Assembly (NCBI GenBank): GCA_002344215.1
Contig: DDSV01000050.1
Span: forward strand, 80,016-144,015
Source of the DNA: Akkermansiaceae bacterium UBA2381
GTDB taxonomy: Bacteria; Verrucomicrobiota; Verrucomicrobiia; Verrucomicrobiales; DEV007
Length of the DNA stretch: 64,000 nt
Direction of reading: 5' to 3'
A program made the position numbers and the translations under genes. Of this stretch, positions 39,327-47,648 are shown piece by piece; the stretch's first letter is position 1; each line of letters begins with the position of its first letter. Under the pieces are notes generated by a model. It did no database searches and was not told the origin of the DNA. It saw nothing but the letters and a program-made list of their open reading frames with translations.

Positions 39327-39425
39327 GACAAGGCAATTCCGAAGTGATTCTGTGTCAATTATTTAGAAAAACTGACCTAAGTCTCTCTCCGGTGTTGAGC
39401 GGGAGTGAACTTCTGTCGTCTTAAC

Positions 39426-42400
39426 TCAATGGAAATCATGTGAGGCCCCGCTCGGCAATTCCCCTGACTCGAGCGCCTCGATCCGCTCCGCCATCACATG
39501 AGTCGTGCCCTCGGCATGCTGAATCGTGCCCGTGATGACAAGAAAGGCCTCGGTCGTGATGGTGAGGCGATATTCCTCGAAGATCTTGCTGTAAACGATG
39601 GCATTCGACAAGCCGGTCTCGTCCTCCAGCGTGATGAAGACCACTCCCTTCGCCGTGCCGGGACGCTGGCGACAGATTACGGCCCCGGCAGTTGAGACGC
39701 GGGCGCCGTGCGGCACCTGATGCAGACTCGTCGCGGGCAGAATATGGCCGGCCAGCCAGGTCCGCGCGAGGGCCATTGGATGTTTTCCCGTCGTTAATCC
39801 CATCCCGGAAAAATCCGCCTGGATTCGTTCGGTGTAAGACATTTCCGGGAGCGGACACTCGGCCACTTTCAGACTCCGGCTGGCGTTTCGTTCCGCAAAC
39901 AGATCCCCCTGCTCCAGCGCCGGAGCCTCGACCATCCAGAGCGCCTGCCGCCTCGTTGATGAAAGTTTTGCGAGGGCCCCGACCGAAGCAAGGTGACGTA
40001 TCTGGGTCCGATCAAATCCGGTCCGCTGCCGGAAGTCCTCAAGTGAACGGAAGGACTCGCGTTCACGTTCGCGCAGCATCACGGAGACGGCCGCCTCTCT
40101 CAGTCCGAGCACATTGATGAGCCCGAGCCGTATCGTCGTGTCGTCCATCACTTCGCAGCGCCAGCCGGACTCGACGACGCAGGGCGCGAGAAAACGCAGC
40201 CCGCGGCGTTTCGCCTCCTGAATGAGCGTGGCCGGGGAATAGAAACCCATGGGCTGGTTGTTGAGCAGTCCGGTATAGAACTCGGCGGCGCGATGCACCT
40301 TCAGGTAACTGCTCGCGTAGGCAAGGAGTCCGAAACTGATCGCGTGTGACTCGGGGAAACCGTAGAGGGCGAACGATCCGATCACTTTGACAATGCTCTC
40401 GACCGCTGCCTCGCTCACGCCGCGTTCCTCGAGGGCCCGGCGCAGTTTCACCTCGACCTTGCGCATGCGCTCGTGGGATCGATGGAAACTGAGGGCGCGG
40501 CGCAGTTCCTCGGCCTCGCTTCCAGTGAAGTCGGCCATGACCATCGCCATTTTCAAGACCTGCTCCTGGAACATGGGGACGCCGAGAGTCCGTTCGAGAG
40601 TGGGCCGCAACTTTTCATCGATGTAATCAATGGGCTGCAATCCGGCGCGGCGTTCAAGATAAGGATGAGCGAGTCCGCCCGCGATGGGACCGGGTCGCAC
40701 GATCGCGACCTCGATGACAACGTCGTAAAAGCAGCGCGGCTGCATGCGGCGCAGGGTATTCATCTGCGCCCGACTCTCGATCTGGAAAACGCCGATGGTG
40801 TCGGCCGAGCACATCAGGTCGTAGGTCGCGACATCGTCCTTCGGGATCTGCGCAAGATCGACGGGACGTCCCCGCGATTCGGAGAGAATGAGCGCGTCCT
40901 GAATCACCGCCATCATTCCCAACCCTAACAGATCCACCTTAATGATCCCCATGTCCTCGCAGTCGTTCTTGTCCCACTGCGCGACGGTGCGGCCCGGCAT
41001 GCTCGCGTTTTCCAGGGGCATCACCGCATCGAGGGCACCCTGACAAATGATCATGCCGCCCGAGTGCTGGCCGAGATGTCTTGGAAGGCCGTAGATTTGC
41101 TCGTAGAGCGAAGCCAGCGCCGCCGCCCGCGGATGATCGGCGGTGATGCCCGACTGGGCGACCTGATCGGAAAAGGCGAGAGTGTGCCGGTAGTCGCCGC
41201 TCGCATAAAGATCGGAGAAACGGCCGAGCATTTCCTCGGGGAACTCAAGGACCTTGCCGATCTCGCGCACCGCGCTGCGGCCCCGGTAGGTGATGACGTT
41301 GGCGGTCATGGCGGCCCCGTGTCGACCGTAGCGGCGGTAGACTTCCTGGATGACCTGCTCGCGCTGGTCCCCGCTCGGGAGATCGAGGTCGATGTCGGGC
41401 CACGACTTGCGGCCTTCGCTGAGAAAGCGCTCGAAAAGCAGCTTTGCCCCGACCGGATCAACCGGGGTGATCCCGAGACAAAAGCAGACCGCGCTGTTCG
41501 CGGCACTCCCCCGGCCCTGCACCATGATCCCGTTTTCCCGGCAGTAGCGAACGAGGCTCCAGACGATCAGAAAATACCCGCTGAAGCCGAGGCGGTTGAT
41601 GAGATCGAGCTCCTTCGTGATCTGGGCCTTCACCGCCGATGACGGTTTGCGGTAACGATCCTTCATCCCGCCCCAGGTCAGTTCAGCGAGGTAGCTGTCC
41701 ATCGAGTGGCCTGGCGGGACCTCGTAGGAGGGAAATTCGTAACCGAGATTCTCGAGGGAAAAATCGATCTCTTCGGCGAGACGTCGGGTATTGAGGATGG
41801 CCTCAGGATGATCGTGAAACAGCGTCGCCATCTCCGGCGCCGTTTTGAGATGTCGTTCGCCGTTGATCGCGAGGCGCCGCCCCGCCGCATCGAGGGTGGT
41901 GTGATGGCGCAGGCAGGTGAAGACATCCTGCACCTGACGGTTTTTCGCAAAGGCATAGGTGACGCCGTTCGTCGCGAGGAGCGGGATGCGATAAGCGGCG
42001 GCAAGATCGATCTTGGCCCGGAGAAGAGATTCCTCTCCACGGATCGCGTGGCGCTGGATTTCGAGGTGGAGATTCCGTTCGGGCACGTGACGGAGGAGCG
42101 TCTGCAGGGCCGCCTCCATGCCGCGGCGACCGTCCTCACTCCAGCCCCGCTCGAGCGGCCCCTCGTCGTCTCCACTGAGAACAGCGATGTCATCGGCAAC
42201 TTCGGTGAGCTCGGACCACTCGAGCGAACAGTTGCCTTTGGCCGATCGCAACTGCGCGCGGGTGAGGAGACGGGAGACAGCCCGGTAGGCGGCCCGGGTT
42301 TTGATGAGCACGGGAAGGACAGAGCCATCGGTCATCGTCAGCTCGGTCCCGACGAGAGCGCGGAATCCATTTTCCCTGGCCCGCTGGTGAAACCTGACCG

Positions 42401-42554
42401 AGCCATAAAACCCGTTCCGGTCGCACACCGCCACACCCGGGAGCCCGCACTCCCCCGCCCGGTCCGCGAGCGTCTCCGGTGCCGAGGCCCCGCGCAGGAA
42501 ACTGAAGGCACTGCGGGCGTGCAGTTCGTGGTAGTCGGAGGGATGATCGGTCAT
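39426..42554 (-). CDS. dnaE2: Error-prone DNA polymerase DnaE2
   Basis: This 1042-residue C-family polymerase has an N-terminal PHP domain (YHELHARSAFSFLRGASAPE), the polymerase core with VQGRGSAANSAVCFCLGITPVDP, the catalytic-acid region SWPDIDLDLPSGDQREQV and LGQHSGGMIICQGALDAVMP, and a C-terminal OB domain (GVVFITLEDETGLSNAIVY). Length and placing after imuA-imuB identify DnaE2 rather than replicative DnaE1. It does mutagenic translesion synthesis as part of the SOS mutasome. It starts 62 bases after the imuB stop; a REP-like element lies between. Confidence 0.96.
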   Translation of the reverse strand: MTDHPSDYHELHARSAFSFLRGASAPETLADRAGECGLPGVAVCDRNGFYGSVRFHQRARENGFRALVGTELTMTDGSVLPVLIKTRAAYRAVSRLLTRAQLRSAKGNCSLEWSELTEVADDIAVLSGDDEGPLERGWSEDGRRGMEAALQTLLRHVPERNLHLEIQRHAIRGEESLLRAKIDLAAAYRIPLLATNGVTYAFAKNRQVQDVFTCLRHHTTLDAAGRRLAINGERHLKTAPEMATLFHDHPEAILNTRRLAEEIDFSLENLGYEFPSYEVPPGHSMDSYLAELTWGGMKDRYRKPSSAVKAQITKELDLINRLGFSGYFLIVWSLVRYCRENGIMVQGRGSAANSAVCFCLGITPVDPVGAKLLFERFLSEGRKSWPDIDLDLPSGDQREQVIQEVYRRYGRHGAAMTANVITYRGRSAVREIGKVLEFPEEMLGRFSDLYASGDYRHTLAFSDQVAQSGITADHPRAAALASLYEQIYGLPRHLGQHSGGMIICQGALDAVMPLENASMPGRTVAQWDKNDCEDMGIIKVDLLGLGMMAVIQDALILSESRGRPVDLAQIPKDDVATYDLMCSADTIGVFQIESRAQMNTLRRMQPRCFYDVVIEVAIVRPGPIAGGLAHPYLERRAGLQPIDYIDEKLRPTLERTLGVPMFQEQVLKMAMVMADFTGSEAEELRRALSFHRSHERMRKVEVKLRRALEERGVSEAAVESIVKVIGSFALYGFPESHAISFGLLAYASSYLKVHRAAEFYTGLLNNQPMGFYSPATLIQEAKRRGLRFLAPCVVESGWRCEVMDDTTIRLGLINVLGLREAAVSVMLRERERESFRSLEDFRQRTGFDRTQIRHLASVGALAKLSSTRRQALWMVEAPALEQGDLFAERNASRSLKVAECPLPEMSYTERIQADFSGMGLTTGKHPMALARTWLAGHILPATSLHQVPHGARVSTAGAVICRQRPGTAKGVVFITLEDETGLSNAIVYSKIFEEYRLTITTEAFLVITGTIQHAEGTTHVMAERIEALESGELPSGASHDFH

Positions 42555-42583
42555 TTATGGATGACGGTTAGGCTGCGGCCTCT

Positions 42584-42606
42584 GAAGTTCCCACGAACTT
42601 CGCTAC
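42584..42606 (-). repeat. REP-like palindrome, copy C (imuB-dnaE2 gap)
   Basis: Read on the minus strand: GTAGC, then GAAGTT, CGTGGG, AACTTC. The 5' GTAG followed by an imperfect palindrome is the classic REP layout. It shares length (23 bases) and the GTAGCGAA start with the two copies at 58172-58194 and 58218-58240. The stem arms differ between copies but remain paired. It fills the gap within the imuB-dnaE2 operon, 30 bases before the dnaE2 ATG. Confidence 0.8.
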
Positions 42607-42616
42607 GGGATTTTGC

Positions 42617-44131
42617 TCAATCATAATATCCCTCCAGCACCCAGCCCCGTCCTGTCTCGACGAGGCGGAACAGTCCGTGATTAAGAAGCTCGACATCCCA
42701 TTCGATGCGCTCCCAGTGCTGTCCGTGGTGCCACCAGTCGCCGCCGCTTTTCCAGGGACCGGAAACGTTGATGACCACCCCCGAGATCCGGGAGGATTCG
42801 ACCCGCAAAGGAATCCCGTCGCGCACCTGCACGCGGGTGCGGAAGCCGGCCGGATAGCGTCGTAAGGTGGGGCCTGTCACAGGAGGTCCCGATGCCCTCC
42901 CTCCCCCCTCCCCCAGTTCGGCCGGCAGGGGCGCATCTTCAAACAGACCGGGCCGATGACTGTCGACGGAACGGGGCGAGCCGATGCGGTCGCTGCCCAC
43001 GATCTTGCGGAGGCGTTTGAGGGTTTCCTCATACTGATGACGATTCCGCAGTCCCGCACCAAAGAGATTTTTCTGCGAAGCGACCGGATCCGAAGGTTCA
43101 AAGCGGAGACGCAGGGCGACCACGGCGGCCTTCATTTCAAAGGACTCAAGATGCCCGCTGACGAGGCGGAAAAGCACTTCGGAATCGAGGGACGGTTCCG
43201 GCAGGGAAAGACGTTTCGCATGACAGGAGCCGTCGGCAAAGCTGAGCAAAAAATGCACCGCTGTCGCGGCCCGTCCCGTTTGCGCGACACGTCCAACGAG
43301 CGTTTCAATAAATCGCTGCAGGATAAAAAGGAGCGGCTCGCGCTCATGGAGATCATACTCAAAGTCGTGATGCTCCTCGAAGAGCTGCTCCAGTTTGGCA
43401 AGACGAAGCGGACGCCGGAGCCGTCCGGTGAGGCGAAGCCAGAGCTCCACACCCTCGTCTCCAAGCCGCGAAGCAATATCCTCGCGCCGCAGCCGGGCAA
43501 AGGCACCGAGAGTTTGCAGGCCCCAGAGACGGAGCTTTTCATTCAGCCCGGATCCGGTCTCGGCAATGATAAGGGGAAGCTGATCCAGCTTTTCGAGCCG
43601 CTCTTCGGGGCGCAAATGCCAGACCTCAACTCCGCCGTGGAGCGCGGCCTGGGCGGCAAGACGGGCGAGCGCGGGCGTTTCGCCAAGACCGATCACGACC
43701 TCAAGTCCGAGGAAGAAAAGCCGGTCGCGCAGACGAAAGGCACTCTCCTGCCACTGCGCCGGCGGCTGCGTCGCGAGATCCAGGGTGAGGATGCCGGGGC
43801 CGGTCTCTTCGATGCCCGGCACCCAGCTCAGGGCCGTCTCGAGCAAGCTTCGTCCCGCCGCGAGTTCCGCCGCCTCCGACGGACGTTCCACTTTCAAGAG
43901 CGGACACCGCGCGAGGGCCTGCACCGTCGGAATCCCCGGCTCGACCCCGCTGCGGGCGGCGAGCGCATTACAACAGAGCACGATGGACTGCCGCTGCGTG
44001 TCATCGACGAGGGCCACGGGAAGACCGCGCCCGCTGCGGCGCTTCACCGCCTGGAGCCGGAAATCACGGCACCACACGACGGCGTAAGCAGACAGGGTAT
44101 GATCCCTCACCTGACCCTCTTTCCTTTTCAT
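42617..44131 (-). CDS. imuB: ImuB, Y-family polymerase-like mutasome hub
   Basis: This 504-residue protein belongs to the DinB/UmuC superfamily (VALVDDTQRQSIVLCCNALAARSGVEPGIPTVQALARCP; VIGLGETPALARLAAQAA; LRLWGLQTLGAFARL) but lacks the acidic residues of active Y-family polymerases, as ImuB proteins do. It has the family's C-terminal extension with LRRYPAGFRTRVQVRDGIPLRVES and WERIEWDVELLNHGLFRLV. It links ImuA, DnaE2 and the sliding clamp. A clamp-binding motif (QxxLxLF type) was not clearly seen; SQKNLFGAGL near residue 350 is a candidate. Its ATG overlaps the imuA stop (ATGA). Confidence 0.92.
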   Translation of the reverse strand: MKRKEGQVRDHTLSAYAVVWCRDFRLQAVKRRSGRGLPVALVDDTQRQSIVLCCNALAARSGVEPGIPTVQALARCPLLKVERPSEAAELAAGRSLLETALSWVPGIEETGPGILTLDLATQPPAQWQESAFRLRDRLFFLGLEVVIGLGETPALARLAAQAALHGGVEVWHLRPEERLEKLDQLPLIIAETGSGLNEKLRLWGLQTLGAFARLRREDIASRLGDEGVELWLRLTGRLRRPLRLAKLEQLFEEHHDFEYDLHEREPLLFILQRFIETLVGRVAQTGRAATAVHFLLSFADGSCHAKRLSLPEPSLDSEVLFRLVSGHLESFEMKAAVVALRLRFEPSDPVASQKNLFGAGLRNRHQYEETLKRLRKIVGSDRIGSPRSVDSHRPGLFEDAPLPAELGEGGGRASGPPVTGPTLRRYPAGFRTRVQVRDGIPLRVESSRISGVVINVSGPWKSGGDWWHHGQHWERIEWDVELLNHGLFRLVETGRGWVLEGYYD

Positions 44132-44820
44132 CCCGCACGAAGTGCTCCTGCCTTTTCCTCCGTGAAATGCCGCACCGGCTGGAACTGCGTCCGGCTGAGA
44201 ATCACAAGCCTTTCCTGATGGAGATCACCGAGGGCGAGGCGCGAGACGACTTCGAGGCGGTGTTTGGTTGCGCCTGTAACCTCGCTGCGGGCGAAGAGGA
44301 CCGCGACGGCCTCGCGCTGACGCAGTTGATTGAGAATGCGATACCACTGCTGCGTCCGAACTGATTTCCAGTCGGACGGCTCGCAGTCGCGCCCGTCGAG
44401 CAGGAAAAGGTGAAAGTTTTCATCCCGGGTCGCGACATCGAGCGCCTCGACGGCCTGCTTCGCCGAATCGCAACCGACCCGGAGGAGCGACTCGAGATCG
44501 CCTTCAGGAAAACTCTCGATCGAAAAGCCCGCCCCGACATCGAGGAGCATGACGTAGCGCCCCTCTCCCCTCGCCCGGGCGAGCAGAGCAGCCATCACGA
44601 CACCCAGTCCGCGCGAAGGACCCCGACCGATGATCTCAGTGAGTTGTCCCCGCGGCAGACCACCGCCCGGAGTTTCGTCCAGGCCATCGAGTCCGGTGAC
44701 GAGGCAAATGCCTTTTTGTTCCCGCTCCTGAAGCAATTCGGTCCCCGACTTGATCTGACGGCCCAATTGCTTGCGCAGGGATTCAAGGGCATCGATTTTG
44801 GCGGCTCCGGTGACAGGCAT
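44128..44820 (-). CDS. imuA: ImuA, RecA-like SOS mutasome protein
   Basis: This 230-residue protein has the RecA/SulA-like fold of ImuA proteins: GLDGLDETPGGGLPRGQLTEIIGRGPSRGLGVVMAALLARA near the N-terminus, where the Walker A Lys-Thr is lost (GRGPSRGLG), then YVMLLDVGAGFSIESF, the second strand HLFLLDGRDCEP, and RLEVVSRLALG. It is the first gene of the imuA-imuB-dnaE2 cassette. The LexA box ends six bases before the chosen ATG, which leaves no room for a ribosome binding site; the message may be leaderless, or the start may be a later codon. Confidence 0.9.
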   Translation of the reverse strand: MPVTGAAKIDALESLRKQLGRQIKSGTELLQEREQKGICLVTGLDGLDETPGGGLPRGQLTEIIGRGPSRGLGVVMAALLARARGEGRYVMLLDVGAGFSIESFPEGDLESLLRVGCDSAKQAVEALDVATRDENFHLFLLDGRDCEPSDWKSVRTQQWYRILNQLRQREAVAVLFARSEVTGATKHRLEVVSRLALGDLHQERLVILSRTQFQPVRHFTEEKAGALRAG

Positions 44821-44830
44821 GGTTGAAATA

Positions 44831-44846
44831 CTGTTTTTGTGAACAG
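44831..44846. promoter_or_regulatory. LexA-type SOS box before imuA
   Basis: CTGT (44831-44834) and ACAG (44843-44846) with eight bases between form a CTGT-N8-ACAG box, flanked by further symmetry to give 9-bp arms AATACTGTT and AACAGTATT (44827-44850). The core also reads TGTTT-N4-GAACA, one base off the TGTTC-N4-GAACA motif described for verrucomicrobial LexA. It lies directly upstream of imuA. Confidence 0.85.
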
Positions 44847-44939
44847 TATTTTACATTTCCCCCCTGCGCAAGGACATCCTCCGGCAAAGAATCAACCCTT
44901 TGGAGTGACGGCTCCGGCCGTTTGCCAGATTCCCTGCCG

Positions 44940-44960
44940 CAGCCTCGCCCTCAGAGGCTG
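44940..44960. repeat. Stem-loop downstream of the amidase gene
   Basis: CAGCCTC and GAGGCTG form a perfect 7-bp stem around a seven-base loop, starting eight bases after the amidase stop codon (minus strand). No T-run follows, so it is not a standard intrinsic terminator, though it may protect the 3' end or slow polymerase before the imuA promoter. Confidence 0.4.
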
Positions 44961-44967
44961 AAAGCCC

Positions 44968-45606
44968 TCACTCCGGCTTTGTCGCCTGGACTTCCAGCCC
45001 CTCGAACTGCCGGGCAATCGCGGGTTTTCCCTCCCCCTCGAACCACTTCTGCATCGCGGTACCGGGGCAATCGGTGGCGGCGACCATCTGGTGGGTGACG
45101 ACATCGGAAGGGGTGAGCTTGTGCTCATGCAACTTCGCCGCAACGAGCCGGAGCATGGCATCAAGCGCTTTCTCCGTCGGCATGGTTTCCGTAAAATCCC
45201 CCAGGAGACAAATCAACAACCGCCCGTTGAGATCATAGGTCGTTCCGCTGTCACCCGCGAAGCGCCAGTCGCGGCCCTCGTAGATCTGTCCTGACGAACC
45301 AACAAAATAGTGATAGGCGACCTCACCCCATTCCTTCTCGACCATGTGGTAGCGGCGGATGCTCCGCAACCGGGCCTTCTCCATCGCGGGCGCTTCGTTG
45401 GGCGTCTGGGTATGGTGGAGAACCAGGGAAGTGATGCCGTTGCCATGGGGAAACAATTTCCCCGCGACTGGCTCGACCCCGCCCGAATTCCATTCGCTCT
45501 GCGGAATCGTTTTCACCACGACCGGAGCAGCGATACTGCGGATCTCCGGCAAAAGTAGAAATGCCGCCAGACAAACACCTGAGACCACCACTCGCTTCAT
45601 TTTCAT
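44968..45606 (-). CDS. N-acetylmuramoyl-L-alanine amidase (PGRP/amidase_2 type)
   Basis: This 212-residue protein has a signal peptide (hydrophobic after MKMKR) and an amidase_2/PGRP domain. Zinc ligands fit SLVLHHTQTPNE (first His), VTHQMVAATDCPGTAMQKW (second His and Cys/Asp position), with VAYHYFVGSSGQIYEGRDWRFAG between, the hallmark of the family. It should cleave the bond between N-acetylmuramic acid and L-alanine in the periplasm, in peptidoglycan recycling or remodelling. Confidence 0.92.
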   Translation of the reverse strand: MKMKRVVVSGVCLAAFLLLPEIRSIAAPVVVKTIPQSEWNSGGVEPVAGKLFPHGNGITSLVLHHTQTPNEAPAMEKARLRSIRRYHMVEKEWGEVAYHYFVGSSGQIYEGRDWRFAGDSGTTYDLNGRLLICLLGDFTETMPTEKALDAMLRLVAAKLHEHKLTPSDVVTHQMVAATDCPGTAMQKWFEGEGKPAIARQFEGLEVQATKPE

Positions 45607-45619
45607 TGCCCTGCTTCCG

Positions 45620-46366
45620 TCACCGGTATTCCTTGCGATAATATAAGGGAGTCATTCCCATGTGCTTCCGAAATTGCCGGGAAAATGCCGACTGATCGTA
45701 GAATCCGAGATCGGTCGCAATGTCGGAGATGGCCTTTTTCGAGCGGCGGAGTTCGTCGCAGGCGGCGTGAACCCTCATCTTGATGATATACTGCTGGGGA
45801 GGAGTCTTGAGGTGCTCCTTGAACTTCCGTTCGAACTGTCGCACGGAAAGCCCGCACATGGCAGCGAGAGCCGGGATCTGAATCTCCTCGTGGAAATGGG
45901 CACCGATATGCCCCAGCGCTGCGGAAATGTCCGAGTCGGAGGGGAGCAACTCACGCTGTTTCTCATAGTCCTGTATCGTACCCATCACCCCGATCACTTC
46001 CCCCTCGCGCGAGTGAACCGGAATCTTGTTTGTCAGAAACCAGGCCGGAATCCCCTGACGGCTGATGAAGAGCTCGACGATTTCAAGCATGGGGATGCCG
46101 GTGCGGATCACCTTGAGATCATCCTGCCGGAACTTCTCGGCGAGACTGCGGGGTAAAAGTTCAAAGTCCGTCACCCCCCAGAAATCCTCCTCTCTGGCAT
46201 AGCCGTAGAGGTCGAGGAGCCCCCGGTTCGCCGCCAGCAGGCGACCCTCGCGATCCTTGGCGAAAAAAAGCACCCCGGGGAGATGATCGAAGAGCAATTG
46301 AAAGGAGGTTTCGGGACGAATCGACCCGAGAAATGCCGCCCTAAGCCCGATGCCCTTGATGCTCAT
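45620..46366 (-). CDS. PAS-domain AraC-family transcriptional regulator
   Basis: This 248-residue protein has an N-terminal PAS domain (about residues 15-125: FQLLFDHLPGVLFFAKDREGRLLAANRGLLDLYG and GVMGTIQDYEKQRE) and a C-terminal AraC DNA-binding domain of two helix-turn-helix motifs (ALAAMCGLSVRQFERKFKEHL; ISDIATDLGFYDQSAFSRQFRKHMGMTP). The PAS part resembles those of sugar-pathway regulators in planctomycetes and verrucomicrobia. The ligand is unknown. The ATG at 46366 was chosen over a GTG five codons upstream. It follows the divergent promoter region 46367-46469, which has a small GGTA/TACC palindrome near 46389-46401. Confidence 0.9.
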   Translation of the reverse strand: MSIKGIGLRAAFLGSIRPETSFQLLFDHLPGVLFFAKDREGRLLAANRGLLDLYGYAREEDFWGVTDFELLPRSLAEKFRQDDLKVIRTGIPMLEIVELFISRQGIPAWFLTNKIPVHSREGEVIGVMGTIQDYEKQRELLPSDSDISAALGHIGAHFHEEIQIPALAAMCGLSVRQFERKFKEHLKTPPQQYIIKMRVHAACDELRRSKKAISDIATDLGFYDQSAFSRQFRKHMGMTPLYYRKEYR

Positions 46367-46469
46367 TGAAAGAAATCCCACGGATCCCGGTATTTATTAC
46401 CATAGAATAGAATCCCTGAAACGTTCGAAAGGGTAGAAATGAAACAAAACCCGACTACACTGTAAACCA

Positions 46470-47390
46470 ATGAGCGATCACTACGACCCCGACAAAGCAC
46501 TGGAAGTTTACGGCTATGGGAAACCCGGAAAGGGAAAAACCATCGCGATCGTTCTCCTCGCGATTCTTTTCCTCGCCGCAGCCGCCACCGCAGGATTCCT
46601 CGGCAAACTCTGGAGCGAAGAACAGTCCAGGGCCCTCACCCTGGAACAGCAGGTCAAGAGTATCTCCAGCCGGGTCAGCGAACTGGAGAACAAAAACGCC
46701 GAGCTTTCCTCCCTTCTCGCCGACAAACAGGCCGAGACCGAGCGAATCAACGAAGAGTGGAGCGCCCAGGTCGAAACGCTCAAGAAAGAACACTCCGAAC
46801 AGTTGCAGCGCACTTATTCGCAGATGAATGAGATCGTCTATGACAGCCGGTCGACCCTGGCCTATATCGGCGACATCGAGACCCGTCTCCGTGCCGGTCA
46901 GAAGATCGACAAAGAGGAGGTCGCCAAGCTGTCAGGTGTGGTCAACGGTCTCGCCTTCCTCCACCAGCAGTATGCCAAGCCGCTCAATGAGTTTCGCGAA
47001 TTGGACCGCTTTTTTGCAAAACAGCTCTCCACCCTGCCGGCAAATGCGGTCGACCCGCTCGAAACCACCCCGCTTGGAAAGCGGATTTTCAAAAACAAGG
47101 AGTTCAAGGAGGAACGGGCCGATTACTTTGAAAATCAGGGACGTCGCTCCGCTCTCGTCGAGGCCCAAACCGTGGTTGCTACCGCCTATGCCGCCGCGCA
47201 GCGCCAGATGTCAGGCATTTCCCTTGATGTGAACCAGTATCTTGCCCAGTTGGAGCAGGTCATCGCCTCCAATGAGGCCGGCAGCGCCGAGGTGGATACC
47301 TTCTTCGAGAAGTCGAAGGAGATTCTCAAGATCCATGACAAGATCATGAACATCGAGCCGGTCAAAGCAGCCCCTCCGGTTCAACCCTGA
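46470..47390 (+). CDS. Coiled-coil membrane protein of unknown function
   Basis: This 306-residue protein is not recognised. After a short charged N-terminus (DHYDPDKALEVYGYGKPGKGK) it has one membrane helix (about 25-45), then a clear coiled coil (about 48-115, LEQQVKSISSRVSELENKNAELSSLLADKQAETERINEEW), and a helical C-terminal region. The topology suggests a periplasmic coiled-coil protein anchored in the inner membrane. The N-terminal DPDKALEVYGYGKPGKG stretch resembles a conserved tag, but no function is implied. It precedes the TolC-like gene by about 260 bases. Confidence 0.75.
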   Translation: MSDHYDPDKALEVYGYGKPGKGKTIAIVLLAILFLAAAATAGFLGKLWSEEQSRALTLEQQVKSISSRVSELENKNAELSSLLADKQAETERINEEWSAQVETLKKEHSEQLQRTYSQMNEIVYDSRSTLAYIGDIETRLRAGQKIDKEEVAKLSGVVNGLAFLHQQYAKPLNEFRELDRFFAKQLSTLPANAVDPLETTPLGKRIFKNKEFKEERADYFENQGRRSALVEAQTVVATAYAAAQRQMSGISLDVNQYLAQLEQVIASNEAGSAEVDTFFEKSKEILKIHDKIMNIEPVKAAPPVQP

Positions 47391-47648
47391 GAACCGGGGC
47401 CCTCCTCCTGTGTTTTTTCCCGCATCACAGGGGGATCTGTGGACGTATTCCAGCGGTGAAGAGGGCGAATTCTTCCCTTGCGAACATCTAACAACTGTTT
47501 GAAACGTTTCTCTGAAGGTTTCCGCTCCCTTCGTGTCGAAAGAAGCCACACCCGCCCCGGACACACGCACGCGCACTCTGACAGCTCCATCACCCAGGCG
47601 ACGACGGAGAAACTTTCCCCCCTCGTTGCCTCCCCCATTTCCCAGCGT

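Noticed and set aside
42956..44218. A 420-codon open frame on the plus strand
   Set aside because: It is antisense to imuB and arises from GC-rich codon structure; the protein is low complexity and without motifs.
47391..47648. An intrinsic terminator at TTTTTT (about 47412-47417)
   Set aside because: The preceding CCTCCTGTG has its complement only downstream of the T-run, so no terminator hairpin forms before the T-run.
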